Assembly (NCBI RefSeq): GCF_900108225.1
Contig: NZ_FNUZ01000002.1
Location: 2,501-66,500 of the forward strand
Length of the DNA: 64,000 bases
Source: Thalassococcus halodurans
Lineage (GTDB): Bacteria; Pseudomonadota; Alphaproteobacteria; Rhodobacterales; Rhodobacteraceae
Direction of reading: 5' to 3'
Part shown: positions 19,069 to 28,021 of the stretch, in pieces
Layout: the number at the start of each line of letters is the position of its first letter
Numbering within the stretch: position 1 is the stretch's first letter
Made by a program: the position numbers and the translations under genes
The notes under the pieces: model-generated
What the model was told of the DNA's origin: nothing
Databases searched by the model: none
Seen by the model: only the letters and a program-made list of their open reading frames with translations

Positions 19069-20367
19069 TTAGAAAAGCAGATTGGGTAGCCACAGCGCTA
19101 TTTGCGGAAGCGCGAACAGCAGGGCCACAAGGATGATGGGGGCGATCAAAAACGGGATGATCGACCGGAAAAGCCGCGCCATATCAAGCGTCTGACTTTG
19201 TGCTTTGATGATGAACAGGTTCATGCCGACAGGCGGTGTGATCAGGCCGAGTTCGACCAGAACAGCCACCAGAACACCAAACCAGATCGGGTCGAAACCG
19301 TAGCCTTCGACGATGGGCAGGAAGACCGGAACGGTGATCAAAACCATGCCGATCCCTTCCAGAAAACATCCCATCACGATGTAGATCACAACGATCAGGG
19401 CCATGATCAGAAACGGCGTCAGTTCCGCAGCCATAGCAAGTTCCAAGAGCGTGTCAGGCAGTCGGGTTTGCACGATGAAGGTGGCAAACAGCTTGGCACC
19501 GATGATGATCAGGAACAGACCGCAGGAAATCCGGACCGAGGCTTGGATCGCATTGACCAAGCCGGACCAATCCAATGTGCGTCGCAGAAAGCCGATCAGG
19601 ATCGCACCGAAGGCACCGACAGATGCGGCCTCATTCGGGCTGAAGATACCGGCATAGATCCCGCCGATCGTTGATACGAACAGCAGAATGAAATGCCATG
19701 GCTTCAACAGGGCTTTCACCCGTTCCAACGCCGACGGCTTCGGTTGGTTTTCGGCATCCACCGCGCGTCCGGCCAGAACCCATGCAACGACAAGGTACAG
19801 CAGCAAAAGCACTAAGCCCGGGATCATCGACGCCGCGAACAAGCGGGCGACCGAGGCTTCGGCAATTGAACCGTAGATCACAAGAATGATAGACGGCGGG
19901 ATCAGGATGCCCAGCGATCCACCCGCAGCGACCGAGGATGCGGCATAGCCTTCTTCATATCCGGCATGACGCATCTCGGGCAGGGCGATCCGTGTCATGC
20001 TGGCGGCGGTTGCAACCGACGATCCGCAGATGGCGCCAAAAGCCCCTGACGCCGCGATGGACGCCATGGAAAGCCCACCGCGCAGCCCTGAAAGCGCGAC
20101 GCGCGCAGCCTGAAACAGATCACGTGACATGCGTGACCCTGATGCAACCTCGCCCATCAGAACGAACAGCGGGATCACGGACAGCGGATAGGACGAGGCA
20201 AGGTCAAAGACACCGGTGCCCGTAACGAATTTGGTCATGGACACGGAATTCAGAATCGAGTTTCCGATGATCCCGCAGGCCGCTAAAGCCAGCCACACGG
20301 GTTGGCGGGCCAGAAGCAGGGCAAACATGATGCCGATGCCGGACAGGCCCAAAGCAAAAGAACTCAT
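19069..20367 (-). CDS. dctM: TRAP transporter large permease (DctM type)
   Basis: A 432-residue integral membrane protein with about 12 hydrophobic helices, a first helix at once after the start, and the conserved SVIPLFVLMGEVASGSRMS and AAGGSLGILIPPS motifs of DctM. It carries out sodium-driven uptake of organic acids delivered by the DctP protein. Its ATG overlaps the small permease stop by 4 bases. Confidence 0.93.
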   Translation of the reverse strand: MSSFALGLSGIGIMFALLLARQPVWLALAACGIIGNSILNSVSMTKFVTGTGVFDLASSYPLSVIPLFVLMGEVASGSRMSRDLFQAARVALSGLRGGLSMASIAASGAFGAICGSSVATAASMTRIALPEMRHAGYEEGYAASSVAAGGSLGILIPPSIILVIYGSIAEASVARLFAASMIPGLVLLLLYLVVAWVLAGRAVDAENQPKPSALERVKALLKPWHFILLFVSTIGGIYAGIFSPNEAASVGAFGAILIGFLRRTLDWSGLVNAIQASVRISCGLFLIIIGAKLFATFIVQTRLPDTLLELAMAAELTPFLIMALIVVIYIVMGCFLEGIGMVLITVPVFLPIVEGYGFDPIWFGVLVAVLVELGLITPPVGMNLFIIKAQSQTLDMARLFRSIIPFLIAPIILVALLFALPQIALWLPNLLF

Positions 20368-20861
20368 ATCCGCTCTCCGCTTTCAGGCTGGTTTTTGAGG
20401 CGGGCTGCCAGCAGGGCCAGAGCGGCCCAAAGAATGCCGAACAACCCGACAAAGGCCACGGCCCAATAGCTCCAAAGCGGCAGACCCAGTTCCAGCGAAC
20501 GATCGCCGTAAAGCCAAGCGTCGCGCGCTGGGCCCCACATGGACCACCCGATAAAGAGGAACGCGCAAAAAGCGCCCAGTGCCGAAATGGATTGAAGCAC
20601 GCGCAATACGCCTGCGGGCAGAACCCTGTCGAACAGGTCAATCACGATATCAGCGCCCTGTAGGATCACAGGCGCAATCCCGAACATGACCATGACCAGC
20701 AGCGCGACACTGACAAGGTCATAAGTGCCGCGCACCGGGGTGTTGAACAGAAACCTCAGCGCGACATCGGCGACGGTCACCAGCATCATGGACGCCAAGG
20801 CAAGACCGGCCACGAATTGCATCGCGCCAAGCAGTTTGTTCGTAAAACTCCTGAACATCAT
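20364..20861 (-). CDS. dctQ: TRAP transporter small permease (DctQ type)
   Basis: A 165-residue membrane protein with four predicted helices, the usual DctQ size and topology. The VADVALRFLFNTPVRGTYDLV segment between helices one and two is the family hallmark. It lies between dctP (9-base gap) and dctM (ATGA overlap), in the standard order. Confidence 0.9.
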   Translation of the reverse strand: MMFRSFTNKLLGAMQFVAGLALASMMLVTVADVALRFLFNTPVRGTYDLVSVALLVMVMFGIAPVILQGADIVIDLFDRVLPAGVLRVLQSISALGAFCAFLFIGWSMWGPARDAWLYGDRSLELGLPLWSYWAVAFVGLFGILWAALALLAARLKNQPESGERI

Positions 20862-20870
20862 AAACTTGGT

Positions 20871-21875
20871 CTATTTGGTGTAGGCGTTCAGGAAGTCGGA
20901 CACCGGAAGCCCGCTGGCTTCGGAGGCTTGGGTCACTTCTTCCACGACCGACGCCAGAGTTTGACGAAGGCTGTCCAGTTTGTCCTGTTCCAGCGCTAAG
21001 ACCTGTACGCCGCCTTTTTCCATAAAGGCACGGCCTGCGCCTTCGCCTTTGTCCCACATCGCACCAAAGGCTTCTGCACGATCAGGCCCTGTTGTTGCGT
21101 CGATCAGGGCTTTGTGTTCGTCGCTCAGGCGATTGTAGGCATGATCGCCCATCACAACCGAAAAGCTTGCGCTGGCGATGCCGGGTGTCAGGGTGAAGTC
21201 CGATACGGGTGCAAGATCAAAGGGGATCGTTGCTTCGAACGGGAAGGTCGCGCCATCGACGACACCTTTGGCCATCGCATCTGCGGTTTCCGCAGGCGGC
21301 ACCGGCACGGGCGATGCGCCCATCGCTTCGATGATCTTCTGCCAGACAACGCCCTGATAGCGAATGCGTTTGCCTTTGAAACTTTCCAAGTTGCTGGGAT
21401 CAAAACCCTTTACGTGGAACATCAAGGGTGGCGTCACGGCCATCCACAGAACGCGCGTGCCTGCATGTTCCTCGGTTAGATAGTCGGGCGCCAGTTCTGT
21501 CAGGCGGCGCGATGTGATCGCACTGTCCGATCCTGCCGAAGGGGCCACCAGCGGCAAACCGGCCAATTCGCTCAGTGCAAATCGACCCGGCGTTGCGCCG
21601 TGCAGAACAACAGAAACGTCCGCACCACCCGAGCGAACCAGATCAAACTGGCGCGGGGGCGGGGCCAACTGGCCTGCGGGGAAAATCTCGACGGTCAGCT
21701 CGCCATCGGTTTTGTCAGACAGCTCTTGGCCCCATGCCTCTAGCATGCGGTTGAAGGCGTGTTTCGGCGGCAGGAACGTCGAAACTTTCAACGTTTCCGC
21801 GATGGCGGTTTGCGACATCAAAAGTTGAATTGCGGTGCCTATCGCAGCAACTCTGGCGATCTTTAAAACTGTCAT
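20871..21875 (-). CDS. dctP: TRAP transporter solute-binding protein (DctP type)
   Basis: A 334-residue periplasmic binding protein with a signal peptide (cleavage near AIAE, residue 26). The core contains the FPAGQLAPP and KGKRIRYQGVVWQKIIEAMG segments; the latter carries the arginine that usually binds the ligand carboxylate. It is the first gene of dctPQM-amidohydrolase and is transcribed divergently from the LysR gene. A carboxylated substrate is likely. Confidence 0.91.
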   Translation of the reverse strand: MTVLKIARVAAIGTAIQLLMSQTAIAETLKVSTFLPPKHAFNRMLEAWGQELSDKTDGELTVEIFPAGQLAPPPRQFDLVRSGGADVSVVLHGATPGRFALSELAGLPLVAPSAGSDSAITSRRLTELAPDYLTEEHAGTRVLWMAVTPPLMFHVKGFDPSNLESFKGKRIRYQGVVWQKIIEAMGASPVPVPPAETADAMAKGVVDGATFPFEATIPFDLAPVSDFTLTPGIASASFSVVMGDHAYNRLSDEHKALIDATTGPDRAEAFGAMWDKGEGAGRAFMEKGGVQVLALEQDKLDSLRQTLASVVEEVTQASEASGLPVSDFLNAYTK

Positions 21876-21931
21876 TTTTTCCTCCCGAGAACAGTTTTTC
21901 TTGTCCTTTGAAGTCAGCTTGACAGTCGGTT

Positions 21932-21952
21932 TTCTATTCGTCCAATAATGAA
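21932..21952. promoter_or_regulatory. Candidate LysR box between dctP and the LysR gene
   Basis: TTCTATTCGTCCAATAATGA (21932-21951) shows partial dyad symmetry (ATT-N5-AAT, with outer TTC and GAA). This fits the T-N11-A type of LysR site. It lies about 30-50 bases before the LysR start. The match is weak. Confidence 0.35.
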
Positions 21953-21978
21953 AATTAAGAAATCAATTCGGTTTAGTT

Positions 21979-22893
21979 ATGAAAATAGACCCGCGACATC
22001 TGCGTTATCTGCGTGCGATTGACACCCACGGAACGTTCATTCGCGCCGCGGAAGCCGAGGGTATTTCGCAGCCCGCCCTGACCAACAAAATCGGAATTCT
22101 TGAACAACAGCTTTGTGTTACGCTGATCGAACGCGGCCGGTTCGGTGCGCGCCTGAATGCGTATGGTAAGCTGCTGCTTCGTCACGCACGGGCGATTGAC
22201 GCGGTGTTGGGGCAGGCCGTCAGCGAAATCGAATTGGCCCAGCAGGGGCAAAGCGGGCCTTTGATCATCGGGGCAACACCCATTTCGATGATCGAGCTGA
22301 TCCCCAAAGCGCTCGAGACGCTGGACAAGCAAAACGCAAGCCTGCGGGTGTCTGTGATCGAAGAATATGACGATCTGCTTCTGGATAAGTTGCATGCAGG
22401 CGAGGTGGACGTGATGATTGGCGGTTTGCTGGTTGATCAATTGACCCCTGACGTGGCGGCTGATCCGTTAATTTCCCTACCGCTCGAAGCCGTCGTGGGC
22501 AGGTCCAGCGCCCTTTGGGATCGCAACGAAGTATCGCTGGCCGAGCTGTTGGAACATTCCTGGGCCTTGCCCGCATCCGGCAGCGTGATCCGAAGCTACG
22601 TGGACGCGATTTTCGTGGCCGCTGGTGAATCGATGACCAATCAGTATTGGACGTGCACCGGTTTGCACGGACTAAAATCCATGATCCGGAAAACCGAACG
22701 TGTCAGCCTGATGCCCGGTCACGCGTTCCGCATCGAAGCCAAAGCCGGAGAACTGAAAGGGCTGCGTCTGACTGATCCCACCAGTAGCCGGAAGCTCAAC
22801 CTTCTTAGGTTGAAACACATCCAACTCCCGCCCTATGCCGACCTGTTCATCGACGCGCTACATGCCGCGGCGGAAGATCACGTTTGGGTCTAG
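21979..22893 (+). CDS. LysR-family transcriptional regulator
   Basis: A 304-residue LysR regulator with an N-terminal helix-turn-helix (RHLRYLRAIDTHGTFIRAAEA, SQPALTNKIGILEQQL) and a periplasmic-binding-like effector domain (from about residue 90). It is divergent from the TRAP/amidohydrolase operon and is therefore its probable activator. It ends 17 bases before the convergent small membrane protein gene. Confidence 0.88.
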   Translation: MKIDPRHLRYLRAIDTHGTFIRAAEAEGISQPALTNKIGILEQQLCVTLIERGRFGARLNAYGKLLLRHARAIDAVLGQAVSEIELAQQGQSGPLIIGATPISMIELIPKALETLDKQNASLRVSVIEEYDDLLLDKLHAGEVDVMIGGLLVDQLTPDVAADPLISLPLEAVVGRSSALWDRNEVSLAELLEHSWALPASGSVIRSYVDAIFVAAGESMTNQYWTCTGLHGLKSMIRKTERVSLMPGHAFRIEAKAGELKGLRLTDPTSSRKLNLLRLKHIQLPPYADLFIDALHAAAEDHVWV

Positions 22894-22910
22894 GCTGGCC
22901 ACAACGCTGA

Positions 22911-23498
22911 TCAAAACCAACCAATGATCGTGTCGTAGGCATAAAGCCCCAGATACGCGAGCGCGATGTTGTAGAAGATATTGCCAACAGTCAGCGGCAG
23001 GATCGTGCGCCAGTATCCGTAGCCCCCCATGCTAAGCGACGCGACGACGAAATCGTTCGAAAACGGCGACACCGTTCCATAGGCCACAAGGGCAGGGGTC
23101 ACAAAGCGGGGGTGTTTCAGCAGGTATTCTGCAAAATGGTCAATGGTCGCCACAACACGCGGCGGAAGGCTGTCTTTGACCTGTTTGCCGATCAGAAACA
23201 TGGTGCTGTCGCCCAGCATCACGCCAACAGCCGTGCAAACGCCAAGCGCCACCGGATCAAGCCCGCCTACGGCAAGGCTCATCAAAACAAAGTGGTAGGG
23301 AATGCCGGTGAAGGTCGTGAAGCCGCCGATCATGCCCAAGGCGAACATTAGCACATAGGCGTTATCGCTGCCGACCTTGTCGATGATTGTGTCTGCCGGA
23401 AAGCTGGCCAATGTGAACGAGATCGCCAGATAGACGCAGATCACCATGGCGGTTTTCAGGATAGCGGAACGGCGGGGGTGGGCCTTGGCTTCAGTCAT
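22911..23498 (-). CDS. VTT/DedA-like (YqaA-type) membrane protein
   Basis: A 195-residue membrane protein with about four or five helices. The VAYGTVSPFSNDFVVASLSMGGYGYWRTILPLTVGN segment (split here at the proline-rich turn) is the re-entrant loop region of the SNARE-associated/VTT superfamily, and GDSTMFLIGKQV resembles the first loop. These proteins are linked to lipid scrambling or undecaprenyl-phosphate handling; the function here is unknown. Its ATG overlaps the stop of the 116-residue gene upstream by 4 bases, so the pair is coupled. Confidence 0.7.
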   Translation of the reverse strand: MTEAKAHPRRSAILKTAMVICVYLAISFTLASFPADTIIDKVGSDNAYVLMFALGMIGGFTTFTGIPYHFVLMSLAVGGLDPVALGVCTAVGVMLGDSTMFLIGKQVKDSLPPRVVATIDHFAEYLLKHPRFVTPALVAYGTVSPFSNDFVVASLSMGGYGYWRTILPLTVGNIFYNIALAYLGLYAYDTIIGWF

Positions 23499-23845
23499 TT
23501 CAGTTCAGGGCCCTGAATGACGCGCAAGCCGTCAACCTCGAACAGCTTTTCACCAATGAACTCACCGCGTGTCATGACATGCTGGCCGACGCTCAGATCG
23601 CTCAGGCTGTCCAGATCAAGCAATATCGCATCGGGCGGAACGATCAGGTGGGTGGTGATGCCCCGCACATCGCGAATGTCCAGACTGTCCTCGGCGACCA
23701 TTGTGATCTGGCCCGCAAGACGGTGAAAACTGTTCCGCGCCTGCATGATCAGAAAAAACACAGACACCGCAGTAAAGAAGGCAGCAATGGCGAGCCCGAA
23801 AAGGATCGTCTTCTTCGCCGAATATGGCTTGTGATGCTTTTTCAT
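23495..23845 (-). CDS. Small single-span membrane protein of unknown function
   Basis: A 116-residue protein with one N-terminal helix (about residues 14-33) and a C-terminal domain of alternating beta strands, including SLDIRDVRGITTHLIVPPDA and VMTRGEFIGEKLFEV. The pattern suggests a small beta-barrel fold facing the periplasm. No family was recognised. It is translationally coupled (ATGA) to the VTT membrane protein, so the two may act together at the inner membrane. Confidence 0.75.
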   Translation of the reverse strand: MKKHHKPYSAKKTILFGLAIAAFFTAVSVFFLIMQARNSFHRLAGQITMVAEDSLDIRDVRGITTHLIVPPDAILLDLDSLSDLSVGQHVMTRGEFIGEKLFEVDGLRVIQGPELK

Positions 23846-23919
23846 GGCGGTGTGCGGCCCGTGGAAATGCAGATGTGCGGTTTGCTATCTTTTCACTGAT
23901 ACCGAAGCGCGCTGGGCTT

Positions 23920-24390
23920 TCATAGCGGCACTTCGCGGGTGTGCTTGATGCGGCGCAGCGCAAAGATCGTGGATGTTCCCGCAACGCAATCAAGTTCAAG
24001 AAGTCTGCGCATCAGGATGGCTTCGAAATCCTCGATGTCGCGCACAACCATGTGCAGCATGTAGTCCCATTCGCCACTGACGGAATAAACCTCAAGGATT
24101 GACGGCTCGGCGTCGACCGCGCGCTTGAAGGCTGCGCGCGCGTCCTTGTCCTGCGATTTCATTCTGACCTGACAGTAAACATCCATCCCGCGCCCGACCT
24201 TAGCCGGATCGACAAGGCGCACAGGCGGGCCGATCACGCCGCGCTCTTCCAGCGCACGGACGCGCCGCCAAACGGTCGCAGACGAAGTGTTTGTCGCGGC
24301 AGCAAGGTCCGCAACACTGGCAGAGGCGTCACGTTGCAAAATCGAAAGAAGTTTTGCCTCTACTTCCGAGACTTGATCTGAACTTGCCAT
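23920..24390 (-). CDS. Lrp/AsnC-family transcriptional regulator
   Basis: A 156-residue regulator with an N-terminal helix-turn-helix (LLSILQRDASASVADLAAAT, SSATVWRRVRALEERGVI) and a C-terminal RAM domain with the GEWDYMLHMVVRDIEDFE segment typical of amino-acid sensing. It is divergent from the indolepyruvate ferredoxin oxidoreductase gene 123 bases away. Control of that amino-acid catabolic enzyme by branched-chain or aromatic amino acids is likely. The intergenic region holds an AT-rich tract (about 24400-24430) that could be the site. Confidence 0.88.
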   Translation of the reverse strand: MASSDQVSEVEAKLLSILQRDASASVADLAAATNTSSATVWRRVRALEERGVIGPPVRLVDPAKVGRGMDVYCQVRMKSQDKDARAAFKRAVDAEPSILEVYSVSGEWDYMLHMVVRDIEDFEAILMRRLLELDCVAGTSTIFALRRIKHTREVPL

Positions 24391-24512
24391 GAATTGGTCA
24401 TTCCTGAATTAAATAAATCAAAATATGCCCGAAGGCTGATAAGGTTGAAAGCCTTTTTCACACCGCATGCGACAAGCTTTTCCCGAGGACATACGACCCG
24501 AGGAGGCCCGCC

Positions 24513-27500
24513 ATGACCGACCAAACCCCGATCCTGCGTGATTACGCCTTATCCGATCGCTACACCAAGACCACAGGACGCGTGTTTATGACTGGCACAC
24601 AAGCCATCGTTCGCATGGCGCTTGATCAGGCACGGCGTGACAAGGCCGCGGGTCTGGATACGCGGGGCTATGTTTCGGGATATCGCGGATCGCCGGTCGG
24701 GGGGATTGATCTTGAAATCGGGCGAAACGCGGATCTGGTCAAAGATGCGGGCGTCACGTTCCTTCCCGCCGTGAACGAAGAGTTCGGGGCCACACAGATG
24801 ATCGGCACCCAACAGGTGGAAACCGACCCGCACAAGACATGCGAGGCGGTCTTTGGCCTGTGGTACGGCAAAGGTCCGGGGGTGGACCGTGCAGGCGATG
24901 CGCTGAAACACGGGAATGCCTATGGGGCCTCGCCCAATGGCGGGGTGCTTGTGGTGGCAGGGGACGACCATGGCTGCGTGTCCTCGTCCATGTCGCACCA
25001 GTCGGACGTGGCGTTCATGAACTTTTTCATGCCCGTTCTGAACCCTGCGAACGTGGCCGAATTCCTGCCATTTGCAGAATGGGGCTATGCCCTGTCGCGC
25101 TTTTCTGGAATGTGGGTTGGCTTCAAGGTGATCTCGGAAACGGTTGAATCCGGCATGTCGTTCGAACTTCAGCCGGATCGCGCCTTTGTAACACCGGACT
25201 TCACCCCGCCCGAGGACGGTCTGCATTACCGCTGGCCCGATCTTCCGGGGCCGCAGATCGAGGCGCGGTTGGAGCATAAGAAAAACGCCGTCATGGCCTT
25301 TGCCCGCGCCAATCCCATTGATCGTGCTGAATGGGGCCACATGGCGCGGTTCGGCATCGTGACGACGGGCAAGGCGCATCTGGATGTGCTTGAGGCACTG
25401 CGACTGTTAGGCATCGACAAAACCCGCGCCGCCGCGCTGGGCATCGATATTTACAAGGTCGGCATGGTCTGGCCGCTGGAACACGAAGGCGCGCTTGAGT
25501 TCGCGCAGGGCAAAGATGAGCTGCTCGTGGTCGAGGAAAAGCGCGGCATCATCGAAAGCCAGCTCAAAGAGTATTTCTATGATTTTCCGGGCCGCAAGCC
25601 GCGACGGATGGTGGGCAAACGCGACGAAACAGGCAATCGCCTGATCCCGTGGACGTCCGAACTTGGCCCCGTGATGCTGGCACAGCATATCGCCGACCGG
25701 CTTGAACGGAATTCTGTCGATCTTGATCTGGTTGATATCGCCGCAAAAATCACGCCCGAACCGCATCCGATCAGCGTTTCAGGGGCAACAAGGACACCGT
25801 ATTTCTGTTCGGGCTGTCCGCACAATACGTCCACCAAAGTCCCCGAAGGTTCGCAGGCATTCGCGGGGATCGGGTGCCACTTTATGGCATCGTGGATGGG
25901 GCGGAACACCACGTCGCTGATCCAGATGGGCGGCGAGGGGGTGAACTGGGTGGCGCGGTCGCAGTTCAACGGCAACCGCCACGTGTTCCAGAATTTGGGC
26001 GAGGGGACCTATTATCACTCGGGCTCGCTTGCTGTGCGTCAAGCTATCGCTGCGGGCACAAACATCACCTTTAAAATCCTGTTTAACGATGCCGTGGCCA
26101 TGACAGGTGGCCAGCATGTGGACGGGCCGATCACGGTCGAGGCGATTGCGCGTTCGGTGCTGGCTGAGGGGGCCAAGCGCGTGGTGATGGTCAGTGATCA
26201 GCCTGAAAACTTGCCCAAGGTGGACGGCGTGCAGGCCTTTCACCGCAACGAAATGGATCGTATCCAACGAGAGTTGCGCGATATTCCCGGCACCACGGTT
26301 CTGATCTATCAGCAAACCTGCGCGACTGAAAAACGGCGCCTGCGCAAACGTGGCAAGATGGAAGATCCCAAGCGGTTTGCCGTGATCAATCCTTTGGTTT
26401 GCGAAGGCTGCGGTGATTGTTCGGTCGAGTCCAACTGCCTGAGTGTCGAGCCGTTAGAGACCGAATTCGGGCGCAAGCGGAAGATCAACCTTAATACATG
26501 CAACAAGGATTTCACCTGCCTGAACGGCTTTTGCCCCAGCTTTGTCACCGTCGAGGGCGCAAGTCTGAAGAAAGGCGCGCAACGCGGTGAGGCTGCGTTC
26601 GAACGGCTAAGCAAATCCCTGTCCGCGCCGGAGCAGCCGACGCTGGATACTCCGTGGGATATCGTCGTGACGGGCGTTGGCGGTACGGGGGTTGTCACCG
26701 TGGGTCAGCTGATCGCAATGGCGGCCAACCTTGAGGGCAAAGGCGCGTCGGTGCTTGATTTTATGGGCTTTGCGCAAAAATTCGGCCCTGTCATCAGCTA
26801 TATTCGCATGGGGCGCGATGCACAGGAGGTCAATCAAGTGCGGGTCGAGCCGGCAAGCGCGGATGCATTGATCGGCTGCGATATCGTCGTCAGTTCCTCG
26901 CCCAAGGCGTCACAAACCTTCCATTCAGGTACACGGGGCGTTCTGAACACGGCCGTCATGCCGACAGGTGATCTGGTCCAGAACCGCGACGCTGACCTGA
27001 ATGCCAAGACACGGCTTGATGCCATTGCGGCGGCAACCGGTAAGCTGGGTACACTCGATGCCAACGCGCTTTCCGAGGCGCTTCTGGGCGACACGGTTTT
27101 TGCAAACGTTATGATGCTGGGTGCGGCATGGCAGGCGGGATTGGTGCCGCTGTCGCTGAACGCCTTGATGCGCGCGATTGAACTGAACGGCGTCAAACCC
27201 GACCTGAACAAACGCGCCTTTGGCTGGGGACGGATCGCCGCCGAGGACGTAAGCGCCGTGAACGAAGCGGCAGGGTTGGTCACGCCTCCGATCCAGACTC
27301 TGGATGAACAAATTGCCCGTCGCGCGACGTTTCTAAGCGAATATCAGGATGATGCTTGGGCCAAGAGCTTCCGCGAGATGATCGCCAAGGTGCAGGCGGC
27401 CGAGGCCCGTGTGTCCGGCGCCGCAGGTGATCTGACAGCAGCCGCGATGAGCGGTTTGTTCAGGGTGATGGCCTATAAGGACGAATACGAAGTTGCCCGT

Positions 27501-27911
27501 TTGCACATGGCCACAGGGTTTTTGACCAGCCTGAAAGACCGGTTCGAGGGCGACTTCACCGTTAAGCACCACCTCGCGCCCCCGATGTTACCCGGAAAAG
27601 ACGCGCGTGGGCGACCGTTGAAGCGGGCCTTCGGGCCGTGGATCAGACCCGCGATGCGGGTCCTGGCCCATGGCAAGCGCTTGCGCGGTACCGCGTTCGA
27701 CCCGTTCGGCTACACCGATGAGCGCCGTCTGGAACGCGCGTTGATCACAGAGTATCGCGCGATGCTGGATCGTTTGATTGCCAATCTGAACGAAACCAAC
27801 ATTTCGCAGGCGATTGACGCGGCGGGCTTGGTCAATGAGGTCCGCGGCTTCGGCCCCGTCAAAGAACAAGCCGCGAAATCGGCGCTTCAAGCGATACAGC
27901 GCGTGGGCTGA
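24513..27911 (+). CDS. Indolepyruvate ferredoxin oxidoreductase, fused alpha-beta-type
   Basis: A 1132-residue 2-oxoacid:ferredoxin oxidoreductase. It oxidatively decarboxylates aryl or branched-chain pyruvates to acyl-CoA and reduces ferredoxin. In order: a pyrimidine-binding TPP domain (about 20-380), a pyrophosphate-binding TPP domain (about 430-640, with YFCSGCPHNT and GIGCHFMASWMG), an Fe-S cysteine cluster (VCEGCGDCSVESNCLSV and CNKDFTCLNGFCPSF), and a C-terminal gamma-like domain starting VVTGVGGTGVVTVGQ near 715. The start is supported by gaggaggcc. It is monocistronic and adjacent to an Lrp regulator. This fused form is common in marine alphaproteobacteria. Confidence 0.94.
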   Translation: MTDQTPILRDYALSDRYTKTTGRVFMTGTQAIVRMALDQARRDKAAGLDTRGYVSGYRGSPVGGIDLEIGRNADLVKDAGVTFLPAVNEEFGATQMIGTQQVETDPHKTCEAVFGLWYGKGPGVDRAGDALKHGNAYGASPNGGVLVVAGDDHGCVSSSMSHQSDVAFMNFFMPVLNPANVAEFLPFAEWGYALSRFSGMWVGFKVISETVESGMSFELQPDRAFVTPDFTPPEDGLHYRWPDLPGPQIEARLEHKKNAVMAFARANPIDRAEWGHMARFGIVTTGKAHLDVLEALRLLGIDKTRAAALGIDIYKVGMVWPLEHEGALEFAQGKDELLVVEEKRGIIESQLKEYFYDFPGRKPRRMVGKRDETGNRLIPWTSELGPVMLAQHIADRLERNSVDLDLVDIAAKITPEPHPISVSGATRTPYFCSGCPHNTSTKVPEGSQAFAGIGCHFMASWMGRNTTSLIQMGGEGVNWVARSQFNGNRHVFQNLGEGTYYHSGSLAVRQAIAAGTNITFKILFNDAVAMTGGQHVDGPITVEAIARSVLAEGAKRVVMVSDQPENLPKVDGVQAFHRNEMDRIQRELRDIPGTTVLIYQQTCATEKRRLRKRGKMEDPKRFAVINPLVCEGCGDCSVESNCLSVEPLETEFGRKRKINLNTCNKDFTCLNGFCPSFVTVEGASLKKGAQRGEAAFERLSKSLSAPEQPTLDTPWDIVVTGVGGTGVVTVGQLIAMAANLEGKGASVLDFMGFAQKFGPVISYIRMGRDAQEVNQVRVEPASADALIGCDIVVSSSPKASQTFHSGTRGVLNTAVMPTGDLVQNRDADLNAKTRLDAIAAATGKLGTLDANALSEALLGDTVFANVMMLGAAWQAGLVPLSLNALMRAIELNGVKPDLNKRAFGWGRIAAEDVSAVNEAAGLVTPPIQTLDEQIARRATFLSEYQDDAWAKSFREMIAKVQAAEARVSGAAGDLTAAAMSGLFRVMAYKDEYEVARLHMATGFLTSLKDRFEGDFTVKHHLAPPMLPGKDARGRPLKRAFGPWIRPAMRVLAHGKRLRGTAFDPFGYTDERRLERALITEYRAMLDRLIANLNETNISQAIDAAGLVNEVRGFGPVKEQAAKSALQAIQRVG

Positions 27912-28021
27912 TCAGACAGCGACGCCGGACCCGAAGGATCCAGAATAACGGGACGTATCTGAAACTGGCGGACAGCAAAGAGGAGCTGCGAAGGCCTCGG
28001 CCGCTGCGGGGTGAGTCGCGG

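Noticed and set aside
24549-25379. Long minus-strand ORF of 276 codons
   Set aside because: It is antisense to the indolepyruvate ferredoxin oxidoreductase gene. The composition is that of a high-GC shadow frame and the sense-strand gene is clear.
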